Positions 27,101 through 33,831 of a DNA stretch of 64,000 bases are shown one piece after another (within the stretch, counting starts at the first letter, position 1; each line of letters opens with the position of its first letter). Source of the DNA: Macrocystis pyrifera (taxonomy: Eukaryota; Sar; Phaeophyceae; Laminariales; Laminariaceae); NCBI GenBank assembly GCA_031763025.1, contig JASSKH010000025.1:2666001-2730000 (forward strand). Direction: 5' to 3'. The translations under genes and the position numbers were made by a program. The notes beneath the pieces were generated by a model. That model was not told the origin of the DNA, made no database searches, and was given only the letters and a program-made list of their open reading frames with translations.

Positions 27101-30100
27101 TTCGTTATACACACGTAGACCATTGGGATTTGTTCATCAAAGTAGCCTTTTTTCTCAACGTCAGTTTTTTTTGGGTGACCTATGACTGTAATACTGTAAT
27201 AGTATTGAGTTCCCCTCAAGAGAGGAGAAGGAACCTCAGGAAAATCAGGTACTGCTCTTGCCGTAGCGCTCGTCGAAAAAAATAAGAAAAAGCAACGAAT
27301 AAGAATAAGAATAACAAACGAAGCAAGTGAACTAAATACGAGCAAGAACACGGGGAAGATAATTGCCTCCTTTAGCACTGCAAAGCCTTCTTTTTGGACA
27401 ACCTACTTGGAACTAGTGCGGGACTTTTGCCTGCGGTAGTTAAAGGGCTAGTTGGCGTTTCGGCTCGCGCTCTCCTCCCGCACGCAGCCTAGCTCTATGC
27501 ATGATGGTCCCTTCATAATGAGGGACAACACGTGAATAACAACTGTTATCTGGTATACGATACCAGGCACGAGCAAATAGGAAATGAAAAAATAAGAACA
27601 ACAGTTTATCAAAAATAAGAATAAGGGTAACGAAGACAATTTTGCGCCTTGCTCCCTCACCTCCTCCGCACGCAGCCCGTACCCCAGCGCCACGGTGACG
27701 CACGCCCAGCTGGGCACGACGGAGCCCCACAAGCTCAGCTCAAGGCTGCCTCCCGCCAACGGCGCTATCGCCCACGCAATCGCCACGTCCACCCACACCC
27801 ACGCCGGCGCAGCATCTACGCTCACCCCCGTGCTGGCGCTGCTGGTGCTGCTGGTGCTGCTGGTGCTGCTCCCACTACTGTTGCTGGCGGCTTCCGACGA
27901 GGTGGAGTGCCAGACGATGTGGGAAAATGACCACAGCGCGAAGCACAGGAACGATATGCCGTTGCAAACTCGTCCCGTGTCCTGCTTGAACACCTGCAAA
28001 AGCAGCAGCAGACGATATAACGTTTTTTTTTTTTTGTTTACTGTAGATACGTTACAACTGCGCTGTTCATTACTGGCCTTATTTTTGGTGTTGGCACGAA
28101 ACAGTTTTGGTATGGTAAAACGGTGTTATTGAATACATCGTTTCAGGCATGCCACACGATGATAACGACCACGGCGCGAAACAGAAGACCGATTGGGCGC
28201 TGCGAACGCACCCCTTTGCCTGCTTGAAGACCTCTTGCGTATACGAAACAGTTTTGGTCACAAGAAACGGCGTTTCATTTTGGAAAGCCAATACTGCTGT
28301 CGTGCATGTGGGCATTTTGCGTTTTTCGCCGACCGAATAGAGAAGGCCCACTAGCAGTTCCACACGCAGCACCGTTTGCACCTGAAGCCTTAGATCGACG
28401 TCATGGAACATAATGCCATTGCTCCTACACTACGGAACCCTACAGTTTATAGACGCCATGATGTCAGCCTTTTAGTTTGCCGCTGTGTCATCGCGGTATC
28501 AAGCGGATCCACGGATTCCTAACATGTACGTTGACAGACATAGCCTCCATGTCAGCCGTCTCAGTTCGTCACCCTGTCAATAGCGACATCGATTTGAATC
28601 AACGGTACGACGTGAAACGTACGCGAACAGGCGCCTGCCTCGATGTCGGCCGTTTTCATTCGCTAGCCGCTCCAGCAATACGAACTTAGATCAACAGCAT
28701 CCTGAGCATTGTAGACACAACACCTCGCCAATGTCAACCATCTCCGTTACCCGCTCTATCAACATGGCATCCACTTTTAGAGCGCCGACAGACATAGTCT
28801 CCATGTCAGCCTGTCTCAGTCAAGCCGCCCTATACTAGGTCGGCCCTGTTCGTCGACAAAGGACAAGCCACTGAACCGCTCAGTCAGGACTGACCCACAA
28901 GGGCAAGTCTACCGGTAGACGTCTCGATGCCAGCCGTGGTGATACGCCCTTTGATCAGAGTGTCAACCCGAAACGTACACTTCGTATATTCTACAGTATG
29001 TATATCGGTACATATCAACGATACGACCCTTAAGGTGAAGTTTTAACATTACGGGGAGCCATAGTAAATAGGACCTACTGTACGGTACAAAAAAAACAAC
29101 TAGATATTACTTACTTTTACTGACAATATTTGGGCCTATTTACTATGCCCCCCCGTAATAGTGTGAGGGGCCATAGTAATCAGAGCCAAGTATGGTGTGT
29201 GAACATAGATGGATACATGGTTTTTGGGTACATTGTGGGATTTGATTAATGTGCCGCCGCGAAACGATAAGTATCCCCGTCGGATCGCAAGTATAAGGGA
29301 CGCTGAGATAGTTACGGAAAGTCCAGATGCGCCTTAGTTGTTTGTGATCAGACTGATACATAGCCGCCTCCGTTACGTACGTGGCGACAAACAATGTGGA
29401 TCGATGGTACCCATAACATCAGTTGGTAAACGGATGATTCGGCGTCAACCGTTTGCGTAAACCTTCCCTACGAAGCGGTGTGAATCTGGATCAATGGTAT
29501 ACAGCCAAGATGTTCACTATCCAGCTACCGGGTACCAGGTACCAGGTATGTATTCATATTAGGCGCCTCGATGTTTTACGTACGAGTAGTAGCTGTTTCC
29601 GCTACGTAGCCACCCACCCTACCGTGCGAGTAGCGATATATGTGTTCAATCAACCGTACGCTCAAAAGGCGTCCCCCCCCACTTCTGTTCGGCAACGTAG
29701 GGTACGTTTTCGTACACACCCCAACGCCCAGGTGAACTCTGTATTTCCGAATGGAGGGATACGTATATAAATTATGTATATATATTGTACCACTTTGGAC
29801 GCAAGGGTAAGGACCATCTGGTGTTGCTATTTAATATCACTCTGTGCAAGAATACAAAGACCGTTTGATTTTCATTTCAATGTCCAAAAGTTCCTTGTAT
29901 TTCCGTCCAGAGTGGTGCGAGTTTCTAACTTTGACGAAGCCAAGAAAAAAAAAAAAACAGGGACCCCTTCCCAGGTGCCTGAAGCATCCGCCGTCACGGT
30001 ACCGCGCACAAGTCGGCGACAGTTGAAAAAATACCCCCCCCGCGCGAGGTCCGTCTCGAGAGGGATGCGTGGTCAATGGTCAAATGACTAAGGCAAGCAA

Positions 30101-30447
30101 CCAATGAGTACGCCCCCCCCCCCCCCGCGCGCGAGGTCCTAGCGACAGCTGTGCTCGTATCTTAATACAACGGTCCTCATATTGGCAGGAGAGGAATTGG
30201 TTTTTAGGGTACTTTGTTGCACACTAATTCCCGACGAAAAACCAAGCCACACCTCGGTGAACGTGCTCCAAAACCATAAGAGCCCCACGAGCGCCACGCT
30301 TATCCTCCCAAGCGCAAGGTCCGTCAGCCCGCTCCGTTGCAGCACCAAGCACGACGCCGTCGTCGAAATGACGAGGGAGGCGGACACTACCCGCGATAGG
30401 GTCACACGCCGGCTCGTCGCCAACCGGTCTTGTTGGCCCCGGGCCAT
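2442..30447 (-). CDS. Hybrid histidine kinase, divergent (multi-exon gene model)
   Basis: Exons on this strand read in order as a membrane sensor, a histidine-kinase core and a receiver. Exons used: 30,447-30,253; 27,993-27,661; 24,872-24,770; 23,434-23,311; 22,817-22,763; 21,519-21,372; 20,437-20,323; 20,007-19,936; 18,934-18,713; 17,843-17,398; 15,322-about 14,720; 5,139-4,919; 3,119-2,442. Phases agree across 22.8-18.7 kb and across 5.1-2.4 kb. Known family role: autophosphorylation on His and transfer to a receiver Asp, usually at the plasma membrane. The pattern ending LWFSIP matches the end of HATPase_c domains, and VVVVDLHMPRMSG matches the receiver phospho-Asp loop. Several catalytic hallmarks look replaced, so activity is doubtful. 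Joins at 30-23 kb, at 18.7/17.8 kb and across 14.7-5.1 kb are inferred; two adjacent genes remain possible. Confidence 0.6.
3300..4800. other. Intron of the receiver module, no feature recognised
   Basis: It separates the two receiver exons. It contains G-rich runs, a GTGGTAGTGG repeat at 4,465-4,560 and no coding-like stretch. Confidence 0.4.
4919..5139 (-). CDS. Receiver domain exon with phospho-acceptor Asp
   Basis: Acceptor CTTTTCAG; donor GAG/GTGGGG. The first residues VVVVDLHMPRMSGTEFCRVV are a textbook receiver strand 3 and loop (xxDxxMPxMxG). Asp-5 of the exon is the predicted phosphorylation site. After a glycine-rich insertion, RTKLLLHTTAAGSVKSDELE supplies strand 4 with its Thr. 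The two halves are in different frames. The exon is 221 nt, and one more G in the G8 tract near 5,067 would restore a 222 nt open exon in phase 0, matching the next exon. Confidence 0.75.
5220..7690 (+). repeat. Minisatellite, unit about 15 bp (TTGGGACGGGAACGT)
   Basis: Roughly 2.5 kb of degenerate GGGACGGGAACGTTG units, with inserted GGGGGGCGTTACGA variants after 6 kb. Unit length is a multiple of three, which explains open frames on both strands. Broken by a family 3 MITE at 6,181. Not a gene. Confidence 0.9.
6181..6270. mobile_element. MITE family 3 inside the 5.2-7.7 kb minisatellite
   Basis: Inverted repeat TTTCAGAACTGCAGTCCC ... GGGACTGCAGTTCTAAAAGG, splitting the minisatellite array. 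A full copy lies at 62,111 and a broken one at about 9,040. Confidence 0.75.
7747..8100 (+). CDS. Open frame of 117 codons next to the minisatellite, doubtful
   Basis: ATG to TAG without introns. The C-terminal part (AETRRYRERLAKKTPDNLQK) is basic and could be helical. The last codons resemble the neighbouring minisatellite unit (GACGGGACGTTGCGACGGGG), which suggests the frame is incidental. No recognised domain. Confidence 0.15.
   Translation: MNLRKRAYGRSSVRVRMHGAKYGPAEPAGVTRAEATMPRMEVAAGGFKKTRFALEAPRDGGCLCVWVSPGRQTCLPKQERCKCSRAAETRRYRERLAKKTPDNLQKLRRDVATGTLK
8844..8910 (-). CDS. Possible hydrophobic exon (signal-peptide-like)
   Basis: From an ATG at 8,910 the frame reads MSHGMGAILSILLVPLLGTH, then AE before GTAGAA. 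This has the shape of a signal peptide or a single membrane helix. There is no transcript-level support, and the stretch may equally be a chance open frame in the kinase intron. Confidence 0.25.
9104..9209. mobile_element. MITE family 1, inserted in a family 3 element
   Basis: TTACGGGGGGCCACAG to TGGTCCCTCGTAA. The left flank is half of a family 3 palindrome (CTCCAGTCCCGTTTTGGG ... CAAATTCTGAG), so this MITE landed in an older one. Confidence 0.8.
9948..10006 (+). repeat. Dispersed repeat with TTTGGGCTATACTA motif
   Basis: GAGAAATATTTGGGCTATAC ... AACCCCTACCGTGACAC recurs at 60,237-60,287 with few changes. Confidence 0.65.
10210..10312. mobile_element. MITE family 1
   Basis: TTACGGGGGACCATAG to CTATGGTCCCCCGTAA, near-palindromic. 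Confidence 0.85.
10908..10991 (+). CDS. Weak plus-strand exon candidate inside the kinase locus
   Basis: A T-rich tract and TCCTTCAG precede AGKRPPNQPLRVHEKDLRTG, then FPPKHDKVR up to GTAGGG. It has coding-like composition but no recognised family. It would be antisense to the kinase gene. Confidence is low because the donor is poor. Confidence 0.2.
10995..11178 (+). repeat. GGT/GGTGAT microsatellite
   Basis: Purine/G-rich imperfect GGT repeats; non-coding. Confidence 0.9.
11706..11731 (+). repeat. Poly-C tract
   Basis: Uninterrupted run of about 26 C. Other long C/G runs lie at 12,630, 14,870, 51,281 and 54,670. Confidence 0.9.
11959..12117 (-). CDS. Unassigned exon within the kinase locus
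   Basis: A clear GTAAGC donor ends the frame MLDQHRRFVPVNNALLPTEK, SWLGMTKPTASLVAGDSQSK, TEAESGSSNPKLK. The left border is uncertain: a Met lies at 12,117 and no good acceptor is nearby. It could be an internal exon of the histidine kinase between linker and receiver, or the first exon of another minus-strand gene. No family recognised. Confidence 0.35.
12241..12275 (+). repeat. (TTTG)n microsatellite
   Basis: TTTG repeated about nine times; the adjacent ACGT repeat (TACGTACGTACG) is at 12,340. Confidence 0.9.
13017..13122. mobile_element. MITE family 1
   Basis: TTACAAGGGGTCCACAG to CTATGGACCCCCGTAA; variant with TTAACTATGG at the right end. Confidence 0.8.
14500..14582 (-). CDS. Possible exon with LVDTNV motif
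   Basis: It reads GSVPGSRVLTLVDTNVEEAF after a TTTAG. The nearby 14.7 kb stretch reads GSLVQNLVDTNVSELR, so LVDTNV occurs twice. RVLTLVDTNV resembles the first strand of receivers (vLlVDDn), with Thr in place of the second Asp. No clear donor; kept as a weak candidate. Confidence 0.25.
14720..15322 (-). CDS. Low-complexity linker exon between kinase and receiver (interrupted)
   Basis: CACGTGCAG acceptor at 15,323, phase 0. It reads SFQQGVQTAVTAFDSEGLVG, an Ala/Pro/Ser-rich spacer (polyalanine coded by GCC/GCG repeats), then RKSLAATVRNVLETSDGLKN. A stop at 14,918-14,920 lies between two G tracts. The same frame resumes with a Gly-rich run and SKKTSALGSLVQNLVDTNVS. Single-base errors in the two G tracts could hide a continuous exon. 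Function unknown; the first residues could continue the receiver helix after LGHE. Confidence 0.4.
15357..15452 (+). repeat. (GGGA)n microsatellite
   Basis: About 90 bp of GGGA units directly upstream, in the minus-strand sense, of the linker-exon acceptor, where it reads as a pyrimidine-rich (TCCC)n tract. Confidence 0.9.
15667..15771. mobile_element. MITE family 1
   Basis: TTACGGAGGGCCATAG to CTATGGCCCCCCGGAAT; 30 bp from the next copy. Confidence 0.8.
15802..15907. mobile_element. MITE family 1
   Basis: TTACGGGGGACCATAG to CTATGGTCTCCCGTAA; second of a close pair, opposite internal orientation. Confidence 0.85.
16720..17098 (+). repeat. Tandem repeat of GGTAC palindromic units
   Basis: Units of the form GGTACGGTACTGC/GGTACGGCACTAC repeated for about 380 bp, rich in GTAC palindromes. 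Confidence 0.9.
17398..17843 (-). CDS. Histidine kinase exon: end of ATPase domain and linker
   Basis: It reads GCVVGTRAALALGGEADYDS, then SPDRPGSNELWFSIPAE. This aligns residue by residue with the close of HATPase_c domains (..GLai...v..mGG.i.v.S.pg.GS.f.f.lP), although the G2 glycines are partly lost. An Ala/Glu-rich and Gly-rich linker follows. The exon ends with PTLTPLDLGHE before GTGACA; LGHE is typical of helix 1 to strand 2 of receivers, but no DD acid pair precedes it. The phase at the left end does not match the long form of the previous exon. Confidence 0.65.
17901..18685 (+). repeat. Tandem duplication, 392 bp period, of a CACACG-rich sequence
   Basis: Copy 1 begins at 17,901 (TTCTGGTGTGAAGACAGG) and copy 2 at 18,293. 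The copies are almost identical apart from small indels and lie in the intron between two ATPase-domain exons. Stop-free frames through it are due to biased composition. Confidence 0.9.
18713..18934 (-). CDS. Histidine kinase exon: N-box region, divergent
   Basis: Acceptor CGCCAG, donor GCG/GTGCGA, phase 0 at both ends (74 residues). It reads MTRACLIHALHPDEEGAVIL, then RVSFSRPGYLRVGIEAVW, then a glycine run. The normal N-box is NL..NA.KFT followed by G.V.v.v. Here the Asn that ligates Mg-ATP is His (LIHAL) and the DTGxG G1 box is not recognisable. An earlier donor inside the exon (CAAG/GTGGTG) would give phase 1, matching the next exon. The first bases of this exon, with its acceptor, are copied several times in the upstream intron. 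Confidence 0.6.
18905..19505 (-). repeat. Array of repeats carrying a copy of an exon border
   Basis: A unit containing (minus strand) CGCCAGATGACTCGGGCATG ... CATACACGC recurs at about 18,930, 19,030, 19,205, 19,305, 19,365, 19,425 and 19,490. The first is the acceptor and start of the kinase exon at 18,934. Confidence 0.75.
19044..19156. mobile_element. MITE family 1
   Basis: TTACAGGGGGCCATAG to ATGGTGCCCCCCGTAA; inserted inside one unit of the 18.9-19.5 kb repeat array. Confidence 0.85.
19614..19699. mobile_element. MITE family 2
   Basis: Inverted ends GTATTACTCTGGACG / TTAGAGTGGTATG with inner TATAAGGACCA and GATCCTTGTATTTCCG. Same family at 29.8, 34.5 and 45.8 kb. Confidence 0.65.
19936..20007 (-). 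CDS. Histidine kinase exon: first strand and helix of the ATPase domain
   Basis: GCGCAG acceptor and CAG/GTGCAG donor, phase 0 at both ends; 24 residues, VQLDMRVASDVNKHVKTFRL then WLSQ. It aligns with i.l...v..dvp....gD..rL.Qvl, which opens HATPase_c domains. The Asp expected before RL is replaced by Thr-Phe. Confidence 0.65.
20323..20437 (-). CDS. Histidine kinase exon: linker from DHp to ATPase
   Basis: CACACAG acceptor, entering in phase 2 to give Arg with the previous exon; 38 further residues to AAG/GTATTC. It reads NGTPELPTPILESADMEEIL, then DACLRTTAYLAVSRDHHK. This corresponds to the F.l..ll......... ..A..k.v stretch at the DHp-HATPase boundary of histidine kinases. Confidence 0.65.
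21170..21306 (+). repeat. CCCAACCCAA-type simple repeat
   Basis: Pentanucleotide CCAAC/CCAGC repeats. They end 66 bp before the ATPase-proximal exon at 21,372, on its donor side. Confidence 0.85.
21372..21519 (-). CDS. Histidine kinase exon: second DHp helix
   Basis: It enters in phase 1 (acceptor ATAG) and leaves in phase 2 (donor GTGGGA). It reads DPSLKVLGAGVKELFKDSR, then HSDALEQIQDGVSMLVDYGE and KALARLR. In histidine kinases this stretch is the helix after the phospho-His, normally of the form s..L..ivnd.LdfsKie.G; the pattern of Ala, Leu, Ile, Asp and Leu agrees. The same helices recall APC4 subunits, an option rejected after the downstream ATPase motifs were seen. Confidence 0.65.
22763..22817 (-). 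CDS. Histidine kinase exon: DHp helix
   Basis: TTAACAG acceptor and GTGAGC donor. It reads KDLRSLSINVVELANEVH and ends in phase 1, which fits exactly the exon starting at 21,519 (codon GAT at the junction). Amphipathic helix, consistent with the DHp bundle. Confidence 0.6.
23311..23434 (-). CDS. Histidine kinase exon: coiled helix leading into the H-box region
   Basis: Strong donor GTAAGTG at 23,310; the acceptor ends aaaaag. It encodes about 41 residues: LLSLEEKMAVEDERRRQSSF, then SELLLRHLVT. A charged helix followed by F-x6-H is the layout of the region just before and at the phospho-His of DHp domains (typically F-x5-HE-x-RTPL). The His in LLRHLVT is the best candidate, but spacing and neighbours deviate. 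The exon ends in phase 1. A possible next exon from 23,226 (reading ELPLGHRRL) would restore a PL pair, but it lacks a good donor. Confidence 0.5.
24770..24872 (-). CDS. Histidine kinase exon: last membrane span before the cytosolic kinase
   Basis: CAG acceptor at 24,873 and CAG/GTAAGG donor. The frame RWLWARATPGGTLGLITAIA, continuing AGFVAFGVSLLAIGYQ, holds one strong hydrophobic helix. It enters in phase 2 and leaves in phase 0, which matches the next exon at 23,434. At least one exon between 27.6 and 24.9 kb has not been found, because the preceding exon ends in phase 0. Confidence 0.5.
26925..27078 (+). repeat. Minisatellite TTACCCGGTAA
   Basis: About 150 bp of AATTACCCGGTAACTACC units. 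Confidence 0.85.
27661..27993 (-). CDS. Histidine kinase sensor exon with three hydrophobic segments
   Basis: Flanked by a TTTTGCAG acceptor and a GAG/GTGAGG donor; 111 residues, phase 0 on both sides. A hydrophobic segment (GISFLCFALWSFSHIVW) comes first, then a Ser/Thr-rich loop coded by an AGC/ACC microsatellite. Two more segments follow (VWVDVAIAWAIAPLAGG, then SLWGSVVPSWACVTVALGYG). This looks like several membrane spans of a sensor domain. No named sensor family (MASE1, CHASE, ethylene-binding) is evident. A faint likeness to PTPLA/HACD dehydratases was considered, but the catalytic Tyr of that family is absent. Confidence 0.55.
28185..28245 (-). pseudogene. Degenerate duplicate of the 27.99 kb sensor exon
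   Basis: The frame reads EVFKQAKGC followed by SVFCFAPWSL. This mirrors VFKQDTGRVC and FLCFALWSFS at the start of the exon beginning at 27,993. Nucleotide similarity runs through the acceptor side (tgcttgaagacct versus tgcttgaacacct on the plus strand). The copy loses the pattern after about 25 residues and has no clear donor, so it is probably a tandem exon duplication that has decayed. Confidence 0.4.
28318..28381 (-). CDS. Possible membrane-segment exon of the sensor module
   Basis: After a CAG acceptor at 28,382 the frame reads VQTVLRVELLVGLLYSVGEK, a hydrophobic helix. Phase 0 at its start agrees with the end of the 30.25 kb exon. No convincing donor follows, so the right-hand border is arbitrary. 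It may be an internal exon of the histidine-kinase sensor or a decayed exon. Confidence 0.3.
28470..28960 (+). repeat. Degenerate tandem repeat (CATGTCAGCCGTCTCAGT)
   Basis: At least five diverged units of roughly 100-120 bp, each with a GATGTCAGCC-like block, a pyrimidine-rich GTTACCCGCTC block and CAACGG/CAACAT. Confidence 0.6.
29049..29158. mobile_element. MITE family 1
   Basis: TTACGGGGAGCCATAG to CTATGCCCCCCCGTAA. A related diverged element (CCATAGTAATCAGAGCC) starts immediately to its right at about 29,166. Confidence 0.85.
29787..29919. mobile_element. MITE family 2
   Basis: GTACCACTTTGGACG at the left and CGTCCAGAGTGGTGC at the right, with AAGGACCA/TCCTTGTATTTCC inside. Confidence 0.65.
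30253..30447 (-). CDS. Histidine kinase exon: putative start and first membrane segments
   Basis: The first ATG of this open stretch lies at 30,447, and the exon closes with GAG before a GTGTGG donor at 30,252. It encodes 65 residues. Two hydrophobic stretches are visible, about residues 19-36 (VVSASLVISTTASCLVL) and 47-62 (RISVALVGLLWFWSTF), preceded by a basic N-terminus. This suits a membrane sensor module. The donor is weak and the start is chosen only because it is the first ATG in frame, so the true N-terminus may lie further upstream. Confidence 0.5.
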
Positions 30448-30816
30448 CGGCTGCGGCGCAGTCGTAACACGACATATAGAGAAAGGTACGAGTACGTATC
30501 AGACACAGGGTTAGATATCCCGAAATGGGACGTTTTGCATGCTGGTATGATATCGAGTACAGTACTGCTGTATGTAGCGCAAACTACTGCTGTACTTGAG
30601 CTGGGGGTTCGGGCGTGGAAAATCGGACGTTATTTTGTCAAACCCAATATTTCAAACTGGATATATACTCAGCTTTGCCAGCCCTGTAAGACGTCGGTCA
30701 TGCGCGTTCTTCGAATACATCATTCCCCGCCCCTCGTGAAGATATTCTTCAGAGATGAATAGATAGATATATAGATAGATAGATAGATAGACAGATAGAT
30801 AGACAGATAGATAGAC

Positions 30817-30880
<64 letters not shown>

Positions 30881-32875
30881 GGACAGATAATTATTCATAT
30901 ATATAGATAGAGTATATATGGATATATAGACATATCTCTATATATATATGTATAATAGATATATACGTGTAAATGTATATATGTACTTCGAAGTATAGAT
31001 ACATAGATTTATACCAGGTAGATATTGATATAGTTAGATAGACCGCTGATTCCGCAAAACACTCGATATAGTCCGGAGTACACTGACTGATTTTGCACTT
31101 CGATTTCGTTCACCACTCATCTTATTTGATACGATAGGATAATTCAAAATAAATATCGAGTCCTATGCGTGCGCCGTGTATACGAAGTATTTCCGTCCTG
31201 GATTGGTGGGCTTCCTGCCACATGTACAATATGTACGTGCAGGCAGGAGTCCTGTTGGTACGGTACTGTAGGTCGAGCAACCCGGGCCGGAAAACATGCT
31301 CCGGGTATCAGCAGGGAAAGGCTTCCCCGCATCGACACGGCACATGAATCGTGCCAAAAATCGCTTTGAAGTACGAGTAGGAATCGGTTGTCGTCAAGCC
31401 GACGGCGCAACACATACGAAGGACATCAACACCGACAGCACCAGCAGCAGCAGTAGTAGCAATAGTAGTGAAACCACCGTGGCTCTGACATGTAGTATGT
31501 AGCACGCGTATATACTATGGCCACCACCAACATACGCCACCAACACCAATGCTACCATGTTGTTTACAGTAGTAGGCATAGCATATGTTTTGCAAGAGCA
31601 CAGCGTTAATTTTGCGAGCTGTCTATGACATGTCATGTATATCTGGGGTAATATGATACCGGTACATGGTCTACTGTACGTATGAATTCGACGAATCATT
31701 TCGTATCATACCTCGACAAAAGTCGCATGGAGTCGAGAAACGTGGAGCTGCCGCCCCCCATACCCGAGGTCGTCCCCCCCCACATCTCCGACACTGAAAC
31801 AGCTGGTGTCCGTCTGGGACGCACCGTCGGCATAGGTCGGCGACATCTAATAGCCCGTGTGCGCAGCTCCGCAGGGATGCATACCTCCGGCGACAACGAC
31901 TGCTGCTGCTGTTTCCATCCTTTTCTTGGTACAAAATATTGTCTCGGTGATCACACGACGAACAACACGACAAGAAAACAGAACAGAGGAGGACAGGCCT
32001 TGGGGTGCAAACAGTAGACGACAGTTTCGGGCGTGGTCAGTTACGCCGTCACGCCATTAAGAACTCCTGCCCTAGGACTCTCTTGTTGTCAGATAGACGA
32101 GTGGTTCGTCTGGTTGAAAGCCGAAATGCCGGAATTGTTGTTGTCGTCTTGGTTCATGGGTTGCGGTGATGTCGGAAAGATACTGAAACCGTCACTTTTG
32201 GGCTATAGGGCACGAACCGAAACATATCTCATGGTTCCATGATTTCGACAAGCCACCTTCTGAGGAGTTGATTCTTTTTTTCTCTCTTGCTTGCTGGTCA
32301 TCATACATGCACTTCGTACCACCAAGACGACTCTGGGGCGAGCAGACACACAGCAACAGCAACAGCAGCAGCGACACAGCTCGAGACTGGAAGCACCGAG
32401 CGCACCGCCTCGCAGACAGGACGAGGCCTCTGATCTCGCGAGGAAAGGCGCTCTTGGCTCCAGCCGGGAAAGCACCGAGGAAGGGGTTGCGGAGATTTTA
32501 CCGACTTTTTCTGGTTTCAAGTTTCAACAGAGGCTTTGGAACAAGGAACGTTGCAGGGACAGACCAGTAAGGATTGCCGCTTGCGTCGATACTCCGGGCA
32601 GCTTGCCTCGTCAGCACGGTGAGCGTCTCGAACCAAACGAGGCCGGTGGAGCCTTAACACCGCCGCGAAAGAAGCTAGCGTGCAAGCTGCGCAACCGTGC
32701 TGCGCAATACTAACTCTTGGCTGCAATTCTTTCTCGGTCGATTGGGCTCTGGAGTGCAACTAAGAGTAGTTCAACTTCGAGCAAAAGCAAGTTTTTCGAC
32801 GTTTTGTCTAGAGCTGCTGCTGCCGCTGACTGCTGCCTGCTGCCTGCTGCCTGCCTTGCTCCAGCCAAGAGCACC
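30448..32875. promoter_or_regulatory. Divergent intergenic spacer between kinase and chromatin gene
   Basis: If both starts are right, this 2.4 kb separates two head-to-head genes and should hold both promoters. It contains a GATA microsatellite, AT-rich TATATA stretches at 30.9-31.0 kb, and GC-rich sequence with CAG repeats from 32.3 kb, probably 5' UTR of the plus-strand gene. No conserved promoter element could be identified by eye. Confidence 0.35.
30763..30886 (+). repeat. (GATA)n microsatellite
   Basis: About 120 bp of GATA/GACA units in the divergent spacer. Confidence 0.95.
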
Positions 32876-32977
32876 ATGCAAGAGAACGTCGTAGACGAGT
32901 CCGAGGGACCCTACTTCCCGTTCGACAGGAGGGAGCCGTACCCGAAGCGCCTGAAGGTCGACTTCCGCAGACTCCCG
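32876..32977 (+). CDS. Exon 1: start and first part of the SAP30-type domain
   Basis: ATG in context AGCACCATGC; 34 codons to CCG/GTACGT, phase 0. An acidic N-terminus (MQENVVDESEGPYFPF) is followed by KRLKVDFRRLP. VDF..L is the conserved opening of the SAP30 Sin3-binding domain. Confidence 0.75.
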
Positions 32978-33799
32978 GTACGTTTCTAAATTGGAGTCCC
33001 ACACCGGCCGTGTTTTGTACTTTTTTTTGGCTACGTATATCTGTCACAGGGCTATACATAAAGTGAATAGGCTGGAGGCGGCGAGACTACCACGATCGTT
33101 GGTCGCTCGTTGCCTCACATCACTGCTGTGTCCTCTTACTTCTCCCCCTCCTCCTGCCCCTCCTCCTCATCCACCGCTTCCCAGGCCAGTCCCACTAGGA
33201 TAGCTGCACCTCTGTTGTATGTGCGTGGTTATGTTTGATATCACTCCCGCCTGCGTGCGTGCCCTTATCCACTGCTATGCTGCTGCTGGCTAGTCTGACG
33301 TCTGAATCGGATTGTTCGTTGCTGCTGCTGCTGTTTTAAGATTGTGTACTCCTACGAGCTGCTGGTCAGAATTGCTACTGCTTTTACTGCTGCGATGTAC
33401 GGGTATACTACTGCCACTGCCCCTGCTACTGCGACGAACTGCTACAGTGCTGCTGTTCGTGTGCACCTGCCTGCGTGCCTGCCTGCCTGCCTGCCTTTCT
33501 GTCGGATGCATATACTCGTGCTGCTGTAGCCCTGTAACCCGACGTGGTGTGTGTGTGTGTGTGTGTGTGTTTTTTCCAAAATGCTGATTTTTGTGCTGCT
33601 TTCCTGTTGTTTTCCTGCTGCCGCTCTGCTGCTGCTGCTGCTGCTCCCTGTTTGCCGCTTCCGCTGTTTTCTTGTATGTTGGTGATGAAATGCAACGCCG
33701 GTGATCGTTTCTTCATGCGATGAATGAACATCGCATCATCATTCAACCATCCATCCCCACACACGTCGACAACACATGAACAACTCAACAACACCACCA

Positions 33800-33831
<32 letters not shown>

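Noticed and set aside
27661-27993. Membrane exon as a PTPLA/HACD 3-hydroxyacyl-CoA dehydratase
   Set aside because: Only a short W-S-x-x-x-I pattern agrees; the catalytic Tyr before Pro is missing and spacing is wrong.
31696-31973. Cys-rich minus-strand frame (CRRCVPDGHQLFQCRRCGGG)
   Set aside because: Cys spacing does not fit a known zinc finger, the two other frames are also open, and no splice support was seen.
32291-32713. 140-codon frame upstream of the chromatin gene
   Set aside because: Gln run from a CAG repeat and no domain; more likely 5' UTR or promoter of the gene starting at 32,876.
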